A stretch of 64,000 nt of DNA from an uncultured Geobacteraceae bacterium (GTDB taxonomy: Bacteria > Desulfobacterota > Desulfuromonadia > Geobacterales > Pseudopelobacteraceae): NCBI GenBank assembly GCA_903875605.1, contig CAIQWT010000085.1:1-64000 (forward strand), in the 5' to 3' direction. Numbering within the stretch: the first letter of the stretch is position 1; each line of letters starts with the position of its first letter. Below, one piece after another: positions 54,415 to 63,416 of the stretch. The notes under the pieces are model-generated. The model saw only the letters and a program-made list of their open reading frames with translations. It was not told the origin of the DNA and did not search any database. A program made the position numbers and the translations under genes.

Positions 54415-55962
54415 TCAGAAGGTCGTGCTCAAACCAAACTCAACCTTTGCTTCACGTGGGTATGATTGGTTATCGTATCTGCCGGTTGCTGTTGCAACTG
54501 CAGCATCAAGATCAAAACGCATCCAGCGCGGCCCCAGAGACAAACCTCCGGTAATAACCGGCTTGCCGGCCGTTTCGGCGATATTTTTATACGCCCCGGC
54601 GCGCAGTGCTAACCACAGTGCATACCAGTGTTCAAAATGGGCCTCTAAACCGCCCCCTATGTTCTGGCTATCGCGTCCTTGCATGATGGTCTTATTCTTG
54701 GTTATATCAAAATCGGCCGCCAGTGATAGCCAGCTTAAAGGCTCGAGACCAAGTCCGATGCGGCCCTGCGGTTCAACCTTGACTTTCTCGGTTGGTGCAA
54801 AAGTAACAGGATCCTTTGGACCGTCAAACTTCGGTGAATTCAGATTTTTTACAGCCAGTCCCACATTGATCGGGCCAATAAACTTTATCTCTTCAAGGCG
54901 CCACAGCACACCCAAATCAACACCTAATTGCGTTGACTCAGAATGATTGTCCTTCACTTTAGATGTAATATCTTTAGAATCTTTAAGCTTCATTACTTCG
55001 TAATCAGTTGAATATACAGTACCCTGCATAACTTTTGCTGCCGCGCCAATACCAAGTTTGCCGAAACTTCCCAGATCAAATTTATGCCCGTATGCCAATG
55101 GCACTTCTACAACAGCAAGCCCACGCAACAGCACTGTTGTTTTATTATTGTCAATAGACGTATTGGCTGCCGATGTTGCCGTAAGAGTCGGCGCTATCAC
55201 CTGTAGGCCCTGAGCTATTTGCGCTGGTGTCAGGCCGGTTGTGTTGCCGCCACTACTTTTTAGTTGCACCTCAAGCGTTGTAAGAAGGTTCTTGGCTTGT
55301 TGGATCTGTGCAGCGGTTGAAGTCGCCGCCGGAGCTAACGCTTCTAATAACTTGCTATATTCAGCCGGACTGAAATAAGTCGCAATTCCGTTTGAATTCA
55401 GGCTTGAAGCGCCCATATCTGCAGAAAGTTGGGTAACAGATGTCGCCACTCCGGTATTACCAGCACGAATATTTACAAGGTCAACCGACCCGACCCCAGC
55501 GCCTACTTCGCTGATACCTATTATGCCTAGACCAAAGTTACGGAACTGGAATCCAAGAGTGAGATCAACATTTACTGCCAGGTCACCTTTTTTATCGTTG
55601 AGGTCTTGAAGAACACCGGCATACTGAGCCGCCTTGGCTGTCGCATCTGTAACCTGCTGCGCAGTTGCACCTGCACTGTAGTTCATATCAGTAGTAGAAA
55701 GATCCAGTTTACCAATTTTATCAACATTATCAGCAAGTGAAGAGCTGATAGCTACGCCAACACCGGCCCCCAATCTCATACTGAACGACTTTTCATAAAA
55801 TGCCAGCCCCGCCGGATTGATGAAAGTGGCATATGAATCTGTCGTTCGTGCAACTCCAGCGCGCCCCATTCCCAATGCACCCGGAGTTTGGAATTCCATT
55901 GCCTGTGCCATCACCGGCAGTGACAGACCAAGGAGCGTAACTGCTGTCATTATCTTCTTCAT
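54415..55962 (-). CDS. TraF-like (PF13729-type) outer-membrane protein
   Basis: A 515-residue exported protein with a signal peptide (MKKIMTAVTLLGLSLPVMAQAME, cut after AQA) and a beta-barrel-like pattern of alternating residues ending in a terminal Phe (LSTTF), typical of outer-membrane proteins. The N-terminal half has FQTPGALGMGRAGVARTTD and ATFINPAGLAF, recalling the long-chain fatty-acid-transport/TraF-type proteins, followed by a helical Ala/Gln-rich insert (about 90-115 and 210-245). The plasmid-transfer name is only a family label: no conjugation genes are nearby. Strong own promoter at 56009-56036. Confidence 0.8.
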   Translation of the reverse strand: MKKIMTAVTLLGLSLPVMAQAMEFQTPGALGMGRAGVARTTDSYATFINPAGLAFYEKSFSMRLGAGVGVAISSSLADNVDKIGKLDLSTTDMNYSAGATAQQVTDATAKAAQYAGVLQDLNDKKGDLAVNVDLTLGFQFRNFGLGIIGISEVGAGVGSVDLVNIRAGNTGVATSVTQLSADMGASSLNSNGIATYFSPAEYSKLLEALAPAATSTAAQIQQAKNLLTTLEVQLKSSGGNTTGLTPAQIAQGLQVIAPTLTATSAANTSIDNNKTTVLLRGLAVVEVPLAYGHKFDLGSFGKLGIGAAAKVMQGTVYSTDYEVMKLKDSKDITSKVKDNHSESTQLGVDLGVLWRLEEIKFIGPINVGLAVKNLNSPKFDGPKDPVTFAPTEKVKVEPQGRIGLGLEPLSWLSLAADFDITKNKTIMQGRDSQNIGGGLEAHFEHWYALWLALRAGAYKNIAETAGKPVITGGLSLGPRWMRFDLDAAVATATGRYDNQSYPREAKVEFGLSTTF

Positions 55963-56008
55963 ACTATTCTCCTTATTAATCAGGATTTAAAAGCAAAAAC
56001 CAATATCT

Positions 56009-56036
56009 ACTATAAATAAATAATAACCTCTGTCAA
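56009..56036 (-). promoter_or_regulatory. Predicted strong promoter of the TraF-like gene
   Basis: On the minus strand TTGACA (56036-56031) and TATAGT (56014-56009) are 16 bases apart, with AAGGAG at the ribosome-binding site of the gene. The best vegetative promoter match in the window. Confidence 0.75.
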
Positions 56037-56143
56037 GTCACAAAAAAGCGCTTTAAAACAACGGAGATTTATTCAACTGCCGTTTAGATAAAATATCTGA
56101 TAGAATATCCACCATACTTCTGCATTAACACGGACTATTATCT

Positions 56144-57937
56144 ATGCATCATAGTGGAATTTACGAAGAAGAAATCGCAGGTAAGGCTTACGACACTACC
56201 CTGCTAAAGCGCTTTGCGCGATATGTTGCACCCTATCGACTGTCAATCATGTTAGTGGTCCTTATACTGCCACTGGTTGCAGCCTGTCGTCTAGCGCAGC
56301 CATGGATTATCAAGCTGGCTATTGACGAGCATATTATCACCGGAAAACTTGCCGGGCTTGAGACTATAGCTTTAGGGTTCCTCAGTATCCTCGTGATTGA
56401 ATCGCTGCTTTCCTTTCTTGAAGTATATCTGCTGCAATCCGTCGGACAGCGGGTCATGTCAGATATGCGCTCTGAGTTGTACCGCCACGTAATGCATCTG
56501 CCGGTGCCCTGGTTTGACCGCGTGCCGACCGGCAGCGCGGTCACCCGGCTTACCAGCGATGTCGAGGTGCTGGGCGAAATGTTTGCCTCAGGTATCATCA
56601 CAATAATCGGTGACGTACTGCTGCTGATCGGAATTATTTCCGTAATGCTCTGGATGAACCTGAAGCTTTCACTTGTAACTTTTTCCATCCTGCCGGTGCT
56701 CCTGTACGTCGCCTATACATTCCGGCGCCGCATGAGAAAATCATTCCGGGAGGTGCGCGCCAGACTAGGTAGCATGAATGCTTTTCTCAACGAATGCATC
56801 TCCGGCATCAGTATCATCCAGATATTCAATCGGGAACGTGATGAAGAACGGCGCTTCAGCAACCTCAACGCATCTTATCGCGACGCCAATATGCCGGTTA
56901 TCTTCTGGGATGCTTCTCTTTATGCGCTGGTTGAAGCGCTCTCGTCCATCGCCGTTGCACTGATTATCTGGTATGGGGGCGGTGAGATTGTGAAAGGTGC
57001 CTTGACCTTCGGCGTCCTCGTTGCCTTCATTCAGTATATTGAAAAGTTTTTCTCTCCCATCCGTGACTTGTCGGCTAAATACTCCGTAATGCAGGGGGCA
57101 ATGGCATCACTTGAGAGGATTTTTGCACTGTTGGACACTGCGCCTACTTCTCCCTCCCTCCCTCCCCCTCTACAAAAAGGAGAGATAGGAAAGGCTGAGG
57201 GGAACCATCACCCACTCATAGAATTCCGTGATGTTTCTTTCTCCTATCAAGACGGCAACGACATACTGAGCGGCTTTAATCTTGAGGTTAAGCGCGGTGA
57301 ACGGATTGCTATTGTTGGTGAAAGCGGAGGCGGCAAAACGACTATTACCCGCCTGCTGACTCGTCTCTATGAAATAGAACGCGGCACTATTTTTCTGCAG
57401 GGGATTGATATCCGCGAGTGTGACATTAAGCAGGTGCGCCGTAGGGTCGGAGTGGTCCTTCAGGATCCATGCCTTTTTGCCGGAAGCATTGAGTTCAACA
57501 TTTGTCTGGGCGACGAACAGGCGCGGCAGCGTGTCCGTCAGGCAGCGGCTGCAGTCGGGGCTGACCGTTTTATCGATCGACTGGCACACGGTTATGAGGA
57601 AGAGGTGCGCGAGAGGGGAAGCAACTTCTCAGTCGGTGAAAAACAGTTGATCTCATTTGCCCGCGCCGTCGCCTTCGATCCAGAAATACTCGTACTCGAC
57701 GAAGCGACAGCCAGCATTGACAGCACTTCCGAGCAGATGATTCAGGAGGGAATCAAGGGGATGATGCAGGGGCGCACCTCACTTGTTATTGCGCATCGCC
57801 TTTCCACAATTCAGGATGCCGACCGTATCGTCACAATACAGCACGGATTAAAAGTCGAAGAGGGGACGCACGAAGAGCTGCTCTATGCTGAGGGCATCTA
57901 TTCCCGGCTCCATCAGCTACAGTTCAGAGAAATGTAA
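56144..57937 (+). CDS. MsbA-like ABC exporter (fused membrane and ATPase domains)
   Basis: A half-size type IV exporter that probably works as a homodimer and may flip lipid A-core or another hydrophobic substrate. The 597-residue product has six membrane helices in the first 320 residues and an ATPase domain with Walker A GESGGGKTT near 392, Q-loop, a non-standard signature NFSVGEKQ in place of LSGGQ, Walker B VLDEATASID and the His switch IAHRLST. An unusual linker with SPSLPPPLQKGEIGK near residues 336-350 separates the two halves (see repeat feature). Single gene before hyp. Confidence 0.9.
   Translation: MHHSGIYEEEIAGKAYDTTLLKRFARYVAPYRLSIMLVVLILPLVAACRLAQPWIIKLAIDEHIITGKLAGLETIALGFLSILVIESLLSFLEVYLLQSVGQRVMSDMRSELYRHVMHLPVPWFDRVPTGSAVTRLTSDVEVLGEMFASGIITIIGDVLLLIGIISVMLWMNLKLSLVTFSILPVLLYVAYTFRRRMRKSFREVRARLGSMNAFLNECISGISIIQIFNRERDEERRFSNLNASYRDANMPVIFWDASLYALVEALSSIAVALIIWYGGGEIVKGALTFGVLVAFIQYIEKFFSPIRDLSAKYSVMQGAMASLERIFALLDTAPTSPSLPPPLQKGEIGKAEGNHHPLIEFRDVSFSYQDGNDILSGFNLEVKRGERIAIVGESGGGKTTITRLLTRLYEIERGTIFLQGIDIRECDIKQVRRRVGVVLQDPCLFAGSIEFNICLGDEQARQRVRQAAAAVGADRFIDRLAHGYEEEVRERGSNFSVGEKQLISFARAVAFDPEILVLDEATASIDSTSEQMIQEGIKGMMQGRTSLVIAHRLSTIQDADRIVTIQHGLKVEEGTHEELLYAEGIYSRLHQLQFREM
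57148..57202 (+). repeat. Pyrimidine/purine-biased insert in the exporter linker
   Basis: The sequence is a pyrimidine run (57148-57170) followed by a purine-rich run (57173-57202), with TCTCC and GGAGA as short inverted ends. It encodes Pro/Leu then Gln/Lys/Gly/Glu residues in frame. This composition is that of intergenic palindromic repeats seen in many genomes, so it may be a repeat inserted in frame. Confidence 0.4.
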
Positions 57938-58018
57938 ACACAACCAGTGTGCAACTCATATTGCAACCACAATTAGAAGCTGATACCTTGCGCTTAAACC
58001 ACATTTCAGGAGTCTTAC

Positions 58019-58786
58019 ATGTGTACAACCTGCGGATGTCCGACAACAGACCATGATCACGACAACAGCCATGAACAAAAGCACACCAACGGCGTCAAAC
58101 ATGCTCATCACCATGACGCTAAGCCTGTAAAAAGGTCAATAATTACTATTGAAGAAGATATTTTAAGTAAAAACAATCGCCTGGCGAGCTTTAACCGAGC
58201 CCTGTTCAAGGATAAAGGAATATTTGTCCTGAATCTGGTTAGTTCACCCGGTTCCGGTAAAACGAGCCTGCTCGAAAGGACATTACGTGACCTTTCCGAA
58301 AAACTTCGCTGCGCAGTTATCGAAGGGGATCAACAGACTGACAACGACGCCCGCCGGATCGCCGCAACCGGTGTACCGGTACGCCAGATCAATACCGGCT
58401 CCGGGTGCCACCTTGATGCCCACATGATCATGAATGGAACCGATGGCTTCGACCTCGACAATCTGGATCTGCTGCTGATTGAAAATGTCGGCAATCTGGT
58501 CTGCCCAGCCGCCTTTGACTTGGGGGAACAGCATAAGGTCGCTGTTCTATCTGTTACCGAAGGGGAGGATAAGCCTCTTAAATATCCCCAGATGTTCCGT
58601 AATTCGACCGTTATGCTGCTTAACAAGACGGATCTGTTGCCGCATCTCGACTTTGATGTGGAAAAGTGCAAACAGTACGCACGTAATGTAAGTCCCGGCA
58701 TCCTCATCTTCGAAGTATCGGCAAAGAGCGGAGAGGGCATGGAGGCGTGGTACCAGTGGCTGAAAGATGGCGCAGAAAAAGGCTAG
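58019..58786 (+). CDS. hypB: Hydrogenase maturation GTPase HypB
   Basis: GTPase that helps insert nickel into the NiFe hydrogenase. The 255-residue product has an N-terminal metal motif CTTCGCP and a His-rich tract (HDHDNSHEQKHTNGVKHAHHHD), a G1 loop SSPGSGKTSLLER, and the GTPase motifs EGDQQTDNDARR, ENVGNLVCPAAFDLGEQ and NKTDLL. The CxxCxxC-like N-terminus and His tract store or donate nickel. It is the first gene of hypB-hypF-hypC-hypD on the plus strand. hypA and hypE are not seen in the window; hypE should be near. Confidence 0.97.
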   Translation: MCTTCGCPTTDHDHDNSHEQKHTNGVKHAHHHDAKPVKRSIITIEEDILSKNNRLASFNRALFKDKGIFVLNLVSSPGSGKTSLLERTLRDLSEKLRCAVIEGDQQTDNDARRIAATGVPVRQINTGSGCHLDAHMIMNGTDGFDLDNLDLLLIENVGNLVCPAAFDLGEQHKVAVLSVTEGEDKPLKYPQMFRNSTVMLLNKTDLLPHLDFDVEKCKQYARNVSPGILIFEVSAKSGEGMEAWYQWLKDGAEKG

Positions 58787-58841
58787 AATAAAATTTCTTG
58801 TATTGTAATTTTGAAGAGTTGCTAGATAATCACCTATATCA

Positions 58842-61151
58842 ATGCCCATCACCCGCAAACGCTATGAAATAAACGGTATTGTCCAAGGCGTCGGTTTCCG
58901 ACCGTTCGTGTACCGGCTCGCTCATGACCTTAGTCTCACCGGTTGGGTGCGCAACATGCCGTCAGGAGTTGAAATTGAGGTTCAGGGCGTTGGCCCGCTT
59001 GAAGATTTTGAAGATGCTCTCAAAAACAAACTACCACCCCTTGCTTTAGTAACATCCCAGGCCAGCTCAGACATCGTCGCCATTGACGGAGAAATTTCCT
59101 TTACCATCCACCCAAGCGGTAGCGGCAGGGCCGATATCCAAATCGCCCCCGACACGGCAATTTGCTCTGACTGCCAGAGAGAAATGAATGACCCGGCCGA
59201 TCGTCGCTATCGCTACCCTTTCATAACCTGTACCAACTGTGGACCCCGCTACAGCATCATAACCGGCACTCCCTACGACCGACCCAAAACAACCATGGCC
59301 GACTTTCCTCTATGTCCTGACTGTCAGTGTGAATATGAGAATCCGCTCGACCGGCGCTTTCATGCCCAACCGATCGCCTGTCACGCCTGCGGACCTCAGG
59401 TAAAACTACTCACCTCTACCGGTGAGATAATCGCAACACGCGATGAAGCGGTCGCCAGAGCTGTTGAGTTACTTAAAAACGGCGCTATTCTCGCAATCAA
59501 GGGAATCGGTGGCTACCATCTTGCCGTTGATGCCAAGAACCATAACGCTGTGAAACGTTTGCGTGAGAGAAAAAAACGGGATGAAAAGCCCTTTGCCATC
59601 ATGGCCTCGTCTCTTGAGGTAGCCCGAGAACTGGCGTTTATGAACGACATGGAAGAGCGTCTGCTCAGTTCTCCGGAAGCCCCAATCGTAATTGTCAGAA
59701 GGTGGCACTCCACATCGCTTTCGTCATTGATAGCTCCGGATAACGGTTGGCTCGGCATGATGCTGCCATACGCACCGCTGCATCATCTGCTGTTTGACAC
59801 TCATCCATCCCCCCTAATTACTCATCTTTCGCTCACAGCTCTTGTAATGACCAGTGGCAATATTTCCGACGAACCGGTGGCTTTTGAAAACAGTGAGGCC
59901 CTGTTGCGCCTGGCCGAAATAGCAGACTTTTTCCTGATTCACGACCGACCGATTCATATTCGCAGCGATGATTCGGTAATGCGGATTTTTCATGGGAAAC
60001 CACTTTTTTACCGTCGCGCCAGAGGATATGCACCGCGGGCTATAACCCTCCCCTTCACATTGCAGCCGCTATTGGCGACTGGTGCCGAGCTTAAGAGTGC
60101 CGTCTGCTTTGCCTCCGCTAACAACGCCGTACTCAGCCAGCATATCGGCGATCTACAGAACAGTTCTACACTTGAATCGTTCAACCATACTGTTACACAT
60201 CTATCTGATTTGCTGACGATCAAACCGGCTCTGGTCGCCTGCGACCTACACCCCGACTACCTTTCCTCCCGTTTTGCTGAGAGCACAATGCTGCCACTGA
60301 TTCGCGTACAGCATCATCATGCCCACCTTGCTTCCTGTATGGCTGAAAACGGCCTTGACGGAGACGTGATCGGAATTATCTTCGACGGCACCGGCTTTGG
60401 ACCAGACGGCACCATCTGGGGAGGCGAATTTCTGGTTGGTGGTTATAATGACTATCGACGAGCCGGGCACTTTCGAACGGTACCGTTACCAGGGGGAGAT
60501 GCCGCTGTACGTGAACCGTGGCGCATGGCGATGGCATATCTGCAACAGGCTCTGGGAGAAGCTGCTTTTTCGATTGATCACCCGGTGGCCCGAATCCTTC
60601 CGGAGTCAGAACAGGTGCTGTTTGCTCAGATGCTGAGACGCAGGATCAATTCCCCGCTCTCCTCCAGTTGCGGTCGTTTGTTCGACGCAGTTGCAGCGTT
60701 GCTGAATCTGCGCCATACCGTTTCGTATGACGGCCAGGGGGCGATTGAACTTGAGGCTATGGCAGAAAGCAGAGAGGATGAGGTAGATAACAGCTATAAC
60801 TACACCATAATGCGGCATGGCGAGACTCCTCTCCAACTGGACTTTGTCCCGATGATTAAGGAGATCCTATACGATATAAACGGAGGTCTGCATGCCTCTG
60901 CAATCGCTTATCGTTTTCATAAGACAGTTGCATCTGCCGCAGCAGAGGTCTGCACGCTGATCGCCGAATCCACAGGCCTTGACCGCATCATTCTCTCTGG
61001 AGGTGTTTTTCAGAATCGCCTTTTAAGTGAAATGATATATAATGCTCTGGTCAATAAAGGGCTGGAAGTTTATACCCATCGACTGGTGCCGCCTAATGAC
61101 GGCGGCATTGCTCTGGGACAAGCTGCAATCGCAGGAAGGAGATCTATCTGA
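58842..61151 (+). CDS. hypF: Carbamoyltransferase HypF
   Basis: Activates carbamoyl phosphate for the cyanide ligands of the NiFe centre, passing it to HypE. The 769-residue product has an N-terminal acylphosphatase domain (YEINGIVQGVGFRPFVYRLA), four zinc-knuckle pairs (CSDCQREM, CTNCGP, CPDCQCEY, CHACGP near 108-187), a YrdC-like domain (ILAIKGIGGYHLAVDA), and a Kae1-like C-terminal domain with the metal motif VQHHHAHLASC. Full-length. It starts 55 bases after hypB and its stop TGA is one base before hypC. Confidence 0.97.
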   Translation: MPITRKRYEINGIVQGVGFRPFVYRLAHDLSLTGWVRNMPSGVEIEVQGVGPLEDFEDALKNKLPPLALVTSQASSDIVAIDGEISFTIHPSGSGRADIQIAPDTAICSDCQREMNDPADRRYRYPFITCTNCGPRYSIITGTPYDRPKTTMADFPLCPDCQCEYENPLDRRFHAQPIACHACGPQVKLLTSTGEIIATRDEAVARAVELLKNGAILAIKGIGGYHLAVDAKNHNAVKRLRERKKRDEKPFAIMASSLEVARELAFMNDMEERLLSSPEAPIVIVRRWHSTSLSSLIAPDNGWLGMMLPYAPLHHLLFDTHPSPLITHLSLTALVMTSGNISDEPVAFENSEALLRLAEIADFFLIHDRPIHIRSDDSVMRIFHGKPLFYRRARGYAPRAITLPFTLQPLLATGAELKSAVCFASANNAVLSQHIGDLQNSSTLESFNHTVTHLSDLLTIKPALVACDLHPDYLSSRFAESTMLPLIRVQHHHAHLASCMAENGLDGDVIGIIFDGTGFGPDGTIWGGEFLVGGYNDYRRAGHFRTVPLPGGDAAVREPWRMAMAYLQQALGEAAFSIDHPVARILPESEQVLFAQMLRRRINSPLSSSCGRLFDAVAALLNLRHTVSYDGQGAIELEAMAESREDEVDNSYNYTIMRHGETPLQLDFVPMIKEILYDINGGLHASAIAYRFHKTVASAAAEVCTLIAESTGLDRIILSGGVFQNRLLSEMIYNALVNKGLEVYTHRLVPPNDGGIALGQAAIAGRRSI

Positions 61152-61152
61152 T

Positions 61153-61383
61153 ATGTGCCTGGGCGTACCGATGAAAATTATTAGTAAGGTGGGGGACGAC
61201 GTCGTAGCTGAAGTCGATGGCGTCAAAAAAGAGGCCAACGTCATGCTGCTTGGCGAAGATGTTGCGGTCGGAGATTATGTCATCATTCACGCCGGATTTG
61301 CCATCTCCAGACTGGATGAGGAGTACGCTGAGGAGACCATTCGGCTGATGCGGGAAGTTTTTTCAGATGAGGACATGGCATGA
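61153..61383 (+). CDS. hypC: Hydrogenase assembly chaperone HypC
   Basis: Small chaperone that carries the Fe(CN)2CO unit with HypD to the large subunit. The 76-residue product begins MCLGVPMKIISK, with the N-terminal Cys at position 2 that carries the iron. It starts at ATG 61153; longer frames upstream run into hypF and are not used. It ends in an acidic SDEDMA and overlaps hypD by 4 bases. Standard length. Confidence 0.96.
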   Translation: MCLGVPMKIISKVGDDVVAEVDGVKKEANVMLLGEDVAVGDYVIIHAGFAISRLDEEYAEETIRLMREVFSDEDMA

Positions 61384-62507
61384 CAGAAACGCTGACTGGG
61401 AGCATAACCGGGGGTATGAAATTCCAGGATGAATTTCGCGATCGAAAACTCGTACAGAACATGGCGACAAATATTCATCGGATGGCTGAGCGCTTAACAT
61501 CTCCGGTCAATTTTATGGAGGTCTGTGGCACCCATACCATGTCGATATACCAGTACGGCATCCGGACTCTGTTGCCTGACAAGATCAGACTTGTCTCCGG
61601 CCCCGGTTGCCCGGTCTGTGTTACCCCGATCGGCTACGTCGACAAAGCGCTGGCATGCGCGGCTGATCCACATAATATTGTCGTCACTTTTGGTGATATG
61701 CTGCGCGTTCCCGGAAGCCACTCTTCGTTAATGGAACAAAGAGCAGTCGGTGCCGACATCCGCATCGTCTACTCACCACTTGACGCCGTTGCTTTGGCGA
61801 AAAACAATCCGGAGCGCCGGGTGGTTTTTCTGGGAGTTGGCTTTGAAACCACTGCCCCTACAATTGCCGCCAGCATCCTCGAAGCCGCCCGTTTCAAGCT
61901 AAAAAACTACTGTGTGCTGGCCTCTCACAAAACCATGCCGCAACCGATGGAAATATTGTCCGCCGATCCGGAACTTAACATAAAGGGCTATCTCTGTCCG
62001 GCACATGTCAGCACAGTTATCGGTGGCAATGCCTACAAGCCTTTAGCAGAGAAGTATCACCTGCCATGTGTGGTAACCGGTTTTGAACCAGCCGACGTCA
62101 TGCATGGTATTGAGATGCTGTTAGCTCAGACGTTGGCTGGGACAGGCATAGTTGAAATACAGTACAGTCGTGCCGTCTCCTGGGAAGGCAATCAAAAAGC
62201 GCAGACATTTCTCCATCAGCTCTTTGAGCCTTGTGACGCCGCATGGCGTGGTCTTGGCGTATTGCCCGGTAGCGGCTTAACAATAAGACCTGAATATGCC
62301 GATTTTGATGCCGAACAAGTCCTCGTATTAGACGTGCCGGATGCAGTTGAAAATCCGGCCTGTCTCTGTGGCGAGGTACTGAAAGGCAAGCTGACACCGT
62401 TCGGCTGTCCGCTATTTGCAACCCTCTGCACACCAGAATCGCCGGTAGGCGCCTGTATGGTTTCCAGTGAGGGAACCTGCGCTGCCGCATATAAGTACGG
62501 GAGATAA
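61380..62507 (+). CDS. hypD: Hydrogenase maturation protein HypD
   Basis: Iron-sulfur scaffold for Fe(CN)2CO assembly. The 375-residue product has MEVCGTHTMS near residue 42, SGPGCPVCVTP near 72, and a C-terminal Cys-rich tail (CLCGEVLKGKLTPFGCP, LCTPESPVGACMVSSEGTC) for the 4Fe-4S cluster and the catalytic Cys. A complete HypD. The ATGA overlap with hypC indicates coupled translation; the globin sensor gene follows 4 bases after. Confidence 0.97.
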   Translation: MTETLTGSITGGMKFQDEFRDRKLVQNMATNIHRMAERLTSPVNFMEVCGTHTMSIYQYGIRTLLPDKIRLVSGPGCPVCVTPIGYVDKALACAADPHNIVVTFGDMLRVPGSHSSLMEQRAVGADIRIVYSPLDAVALAKNNPERRVVFLGVGFETTAPTIAASILEAARFKLKNYCVLASHKTMPQPMEILSADPELNIKGYLCPAHVSTVIGGNAYKPLAEKYHLPCVVTGFEPADVMHGIEMLLAQTLAGTGIVEIQYSRAVSWEGNQKAQTFLHQLFEPCDAAWRGLGVLPGSGLTIRPEYADFDAEQVLVLDVPDAVENPACLCGEVLKGKLTPFGCPLFATLCTPESPVGACMVSSEGTCAAAYKYGR

Positions 62508-62511
62508 CTTC

Positions 62512-63414
62512 ATGTTTACCATGCAGGACTTACGCGACCACTATCGCTTTACCGATCAGGACGCAGAACTTTTGCTGTCGCTGCGACCACTCGCAGAGGA
62601 GAATCAGGAACGCTTCTCTCTTGAGTTTTACGACTATCTCTACAGCCTCCCGGAAACAGCGGCAATCCTCAACAGCAGCAACCGGACACGCCTGAGGGAA
62701 ATGCACAACAATTGGTTTGTCTCACTCTTCACCGGCATATATGACAATCACTACATGAACCATCTTACCCGAATCGGTCATGCCCATGTCAAAGCCGGCC
62801 TTAGCGTCCACTTTGTCAACGCTGCCATGAATCAGATTCGCCATTTCCTTTTGGGACTGATAGATCTCAATTATTCTGATCGTGAACAACGTCGCGTTTT
62901 ACGCGAAGCTGTCGAAAAGATTCTCGACATGAATCTCGATGTGATGAGCACCTCATACCGCGAAGAAGAGATGAAAAAAGTCTTCGTTTCCCGCAAAGTA
63001 GAATCTTTCTTGATCAAAGCAACAGAACGCTTCACCTATGGCCTGAATCTCGCACTGGTACTGGCTCTTGCAGGAGTATCCATTTCTGTTGTCATTCTTT
63101 TTGTCTGGGATATCCTGAATATTTTCAAGGGGGATATGGAAAAAGGGATCCTGTCAGCGCTTGGATCATTGCTTATTCTGTGGATGATGATTGAGCTGAT
63201 GGACAATGAGATAAAAAACCTCAAGGGGGGTAAGTTCAACATTCTGGTGTTCATAGGCGTGATTATAGTCGCGATGATTCGTGAAATTCTCATATCGACC
63301 CTGCGTAAAGACGACCTCACCACCCAGGCCTTTCTGGCCGGCACCCTGCTGATTCTGGGTATCGTATATTACCTTGTTTCACTGGCCCAGAAAGACCATC
63401 AGAAGAGCAGCTGA
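62512..63414 (+). CDS. Globin-coupled membrane sensor (protoglobin domain plus four-helix membrane domain)
   Basis: A 300-residue protein from ATG 62512 with GGAG eight bases upstream, rejecting the earlier ATG at 62467. Residues 1-160 are a sensor globin: RIGHAHVKAGLSVHFVNAAMNQI with the proximal His92 in the GxxH pattern, and a possible distal His65 in REMHNNWF. The C-terminal half has four hydrophobic helices (about 175-203, 208-228, 236-256, 268-290) like the PsiE family. I recall a similar protein in Geobacter sulfurreducens (GsGCS), of 300 residues. It follows hypD by 4 bases, so it is probably co-expressed. Confidence 0.9.
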   Translation: MFTMQDLRDHYRFTDQDAELLLSLRPLAEENQERFSLEFYDYLYSLPETAAILNSSNRTRLREMHNNWFVSLFTGIYDNHYMNHLTRIGHAHVKAGLSVHFVNAAMNQIRHFLLGLIDLNYSDREQRRVLREAVEKILDMNLDVMSTSYREEEMKKVFVSRKVESFLIKATERFTYGLNLALVLALAGVSISVVILFVWDILNIFKGDMEKGILSALGSLLILWMMIELMDNEIKNLKGGKFNILVFIGVIIVAMIREILISTLRKDDLTTQAFLAGTLLILGIVYYLVSLAQKDHQKSS

Positions 63415-63416
63415 TA

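Noticed and set aside
61042-61152. Longer N-terminal extension of hypC
   Set aside because: It overlaps the hypF end; HypC must start with Met-Cys, which is at 61153.
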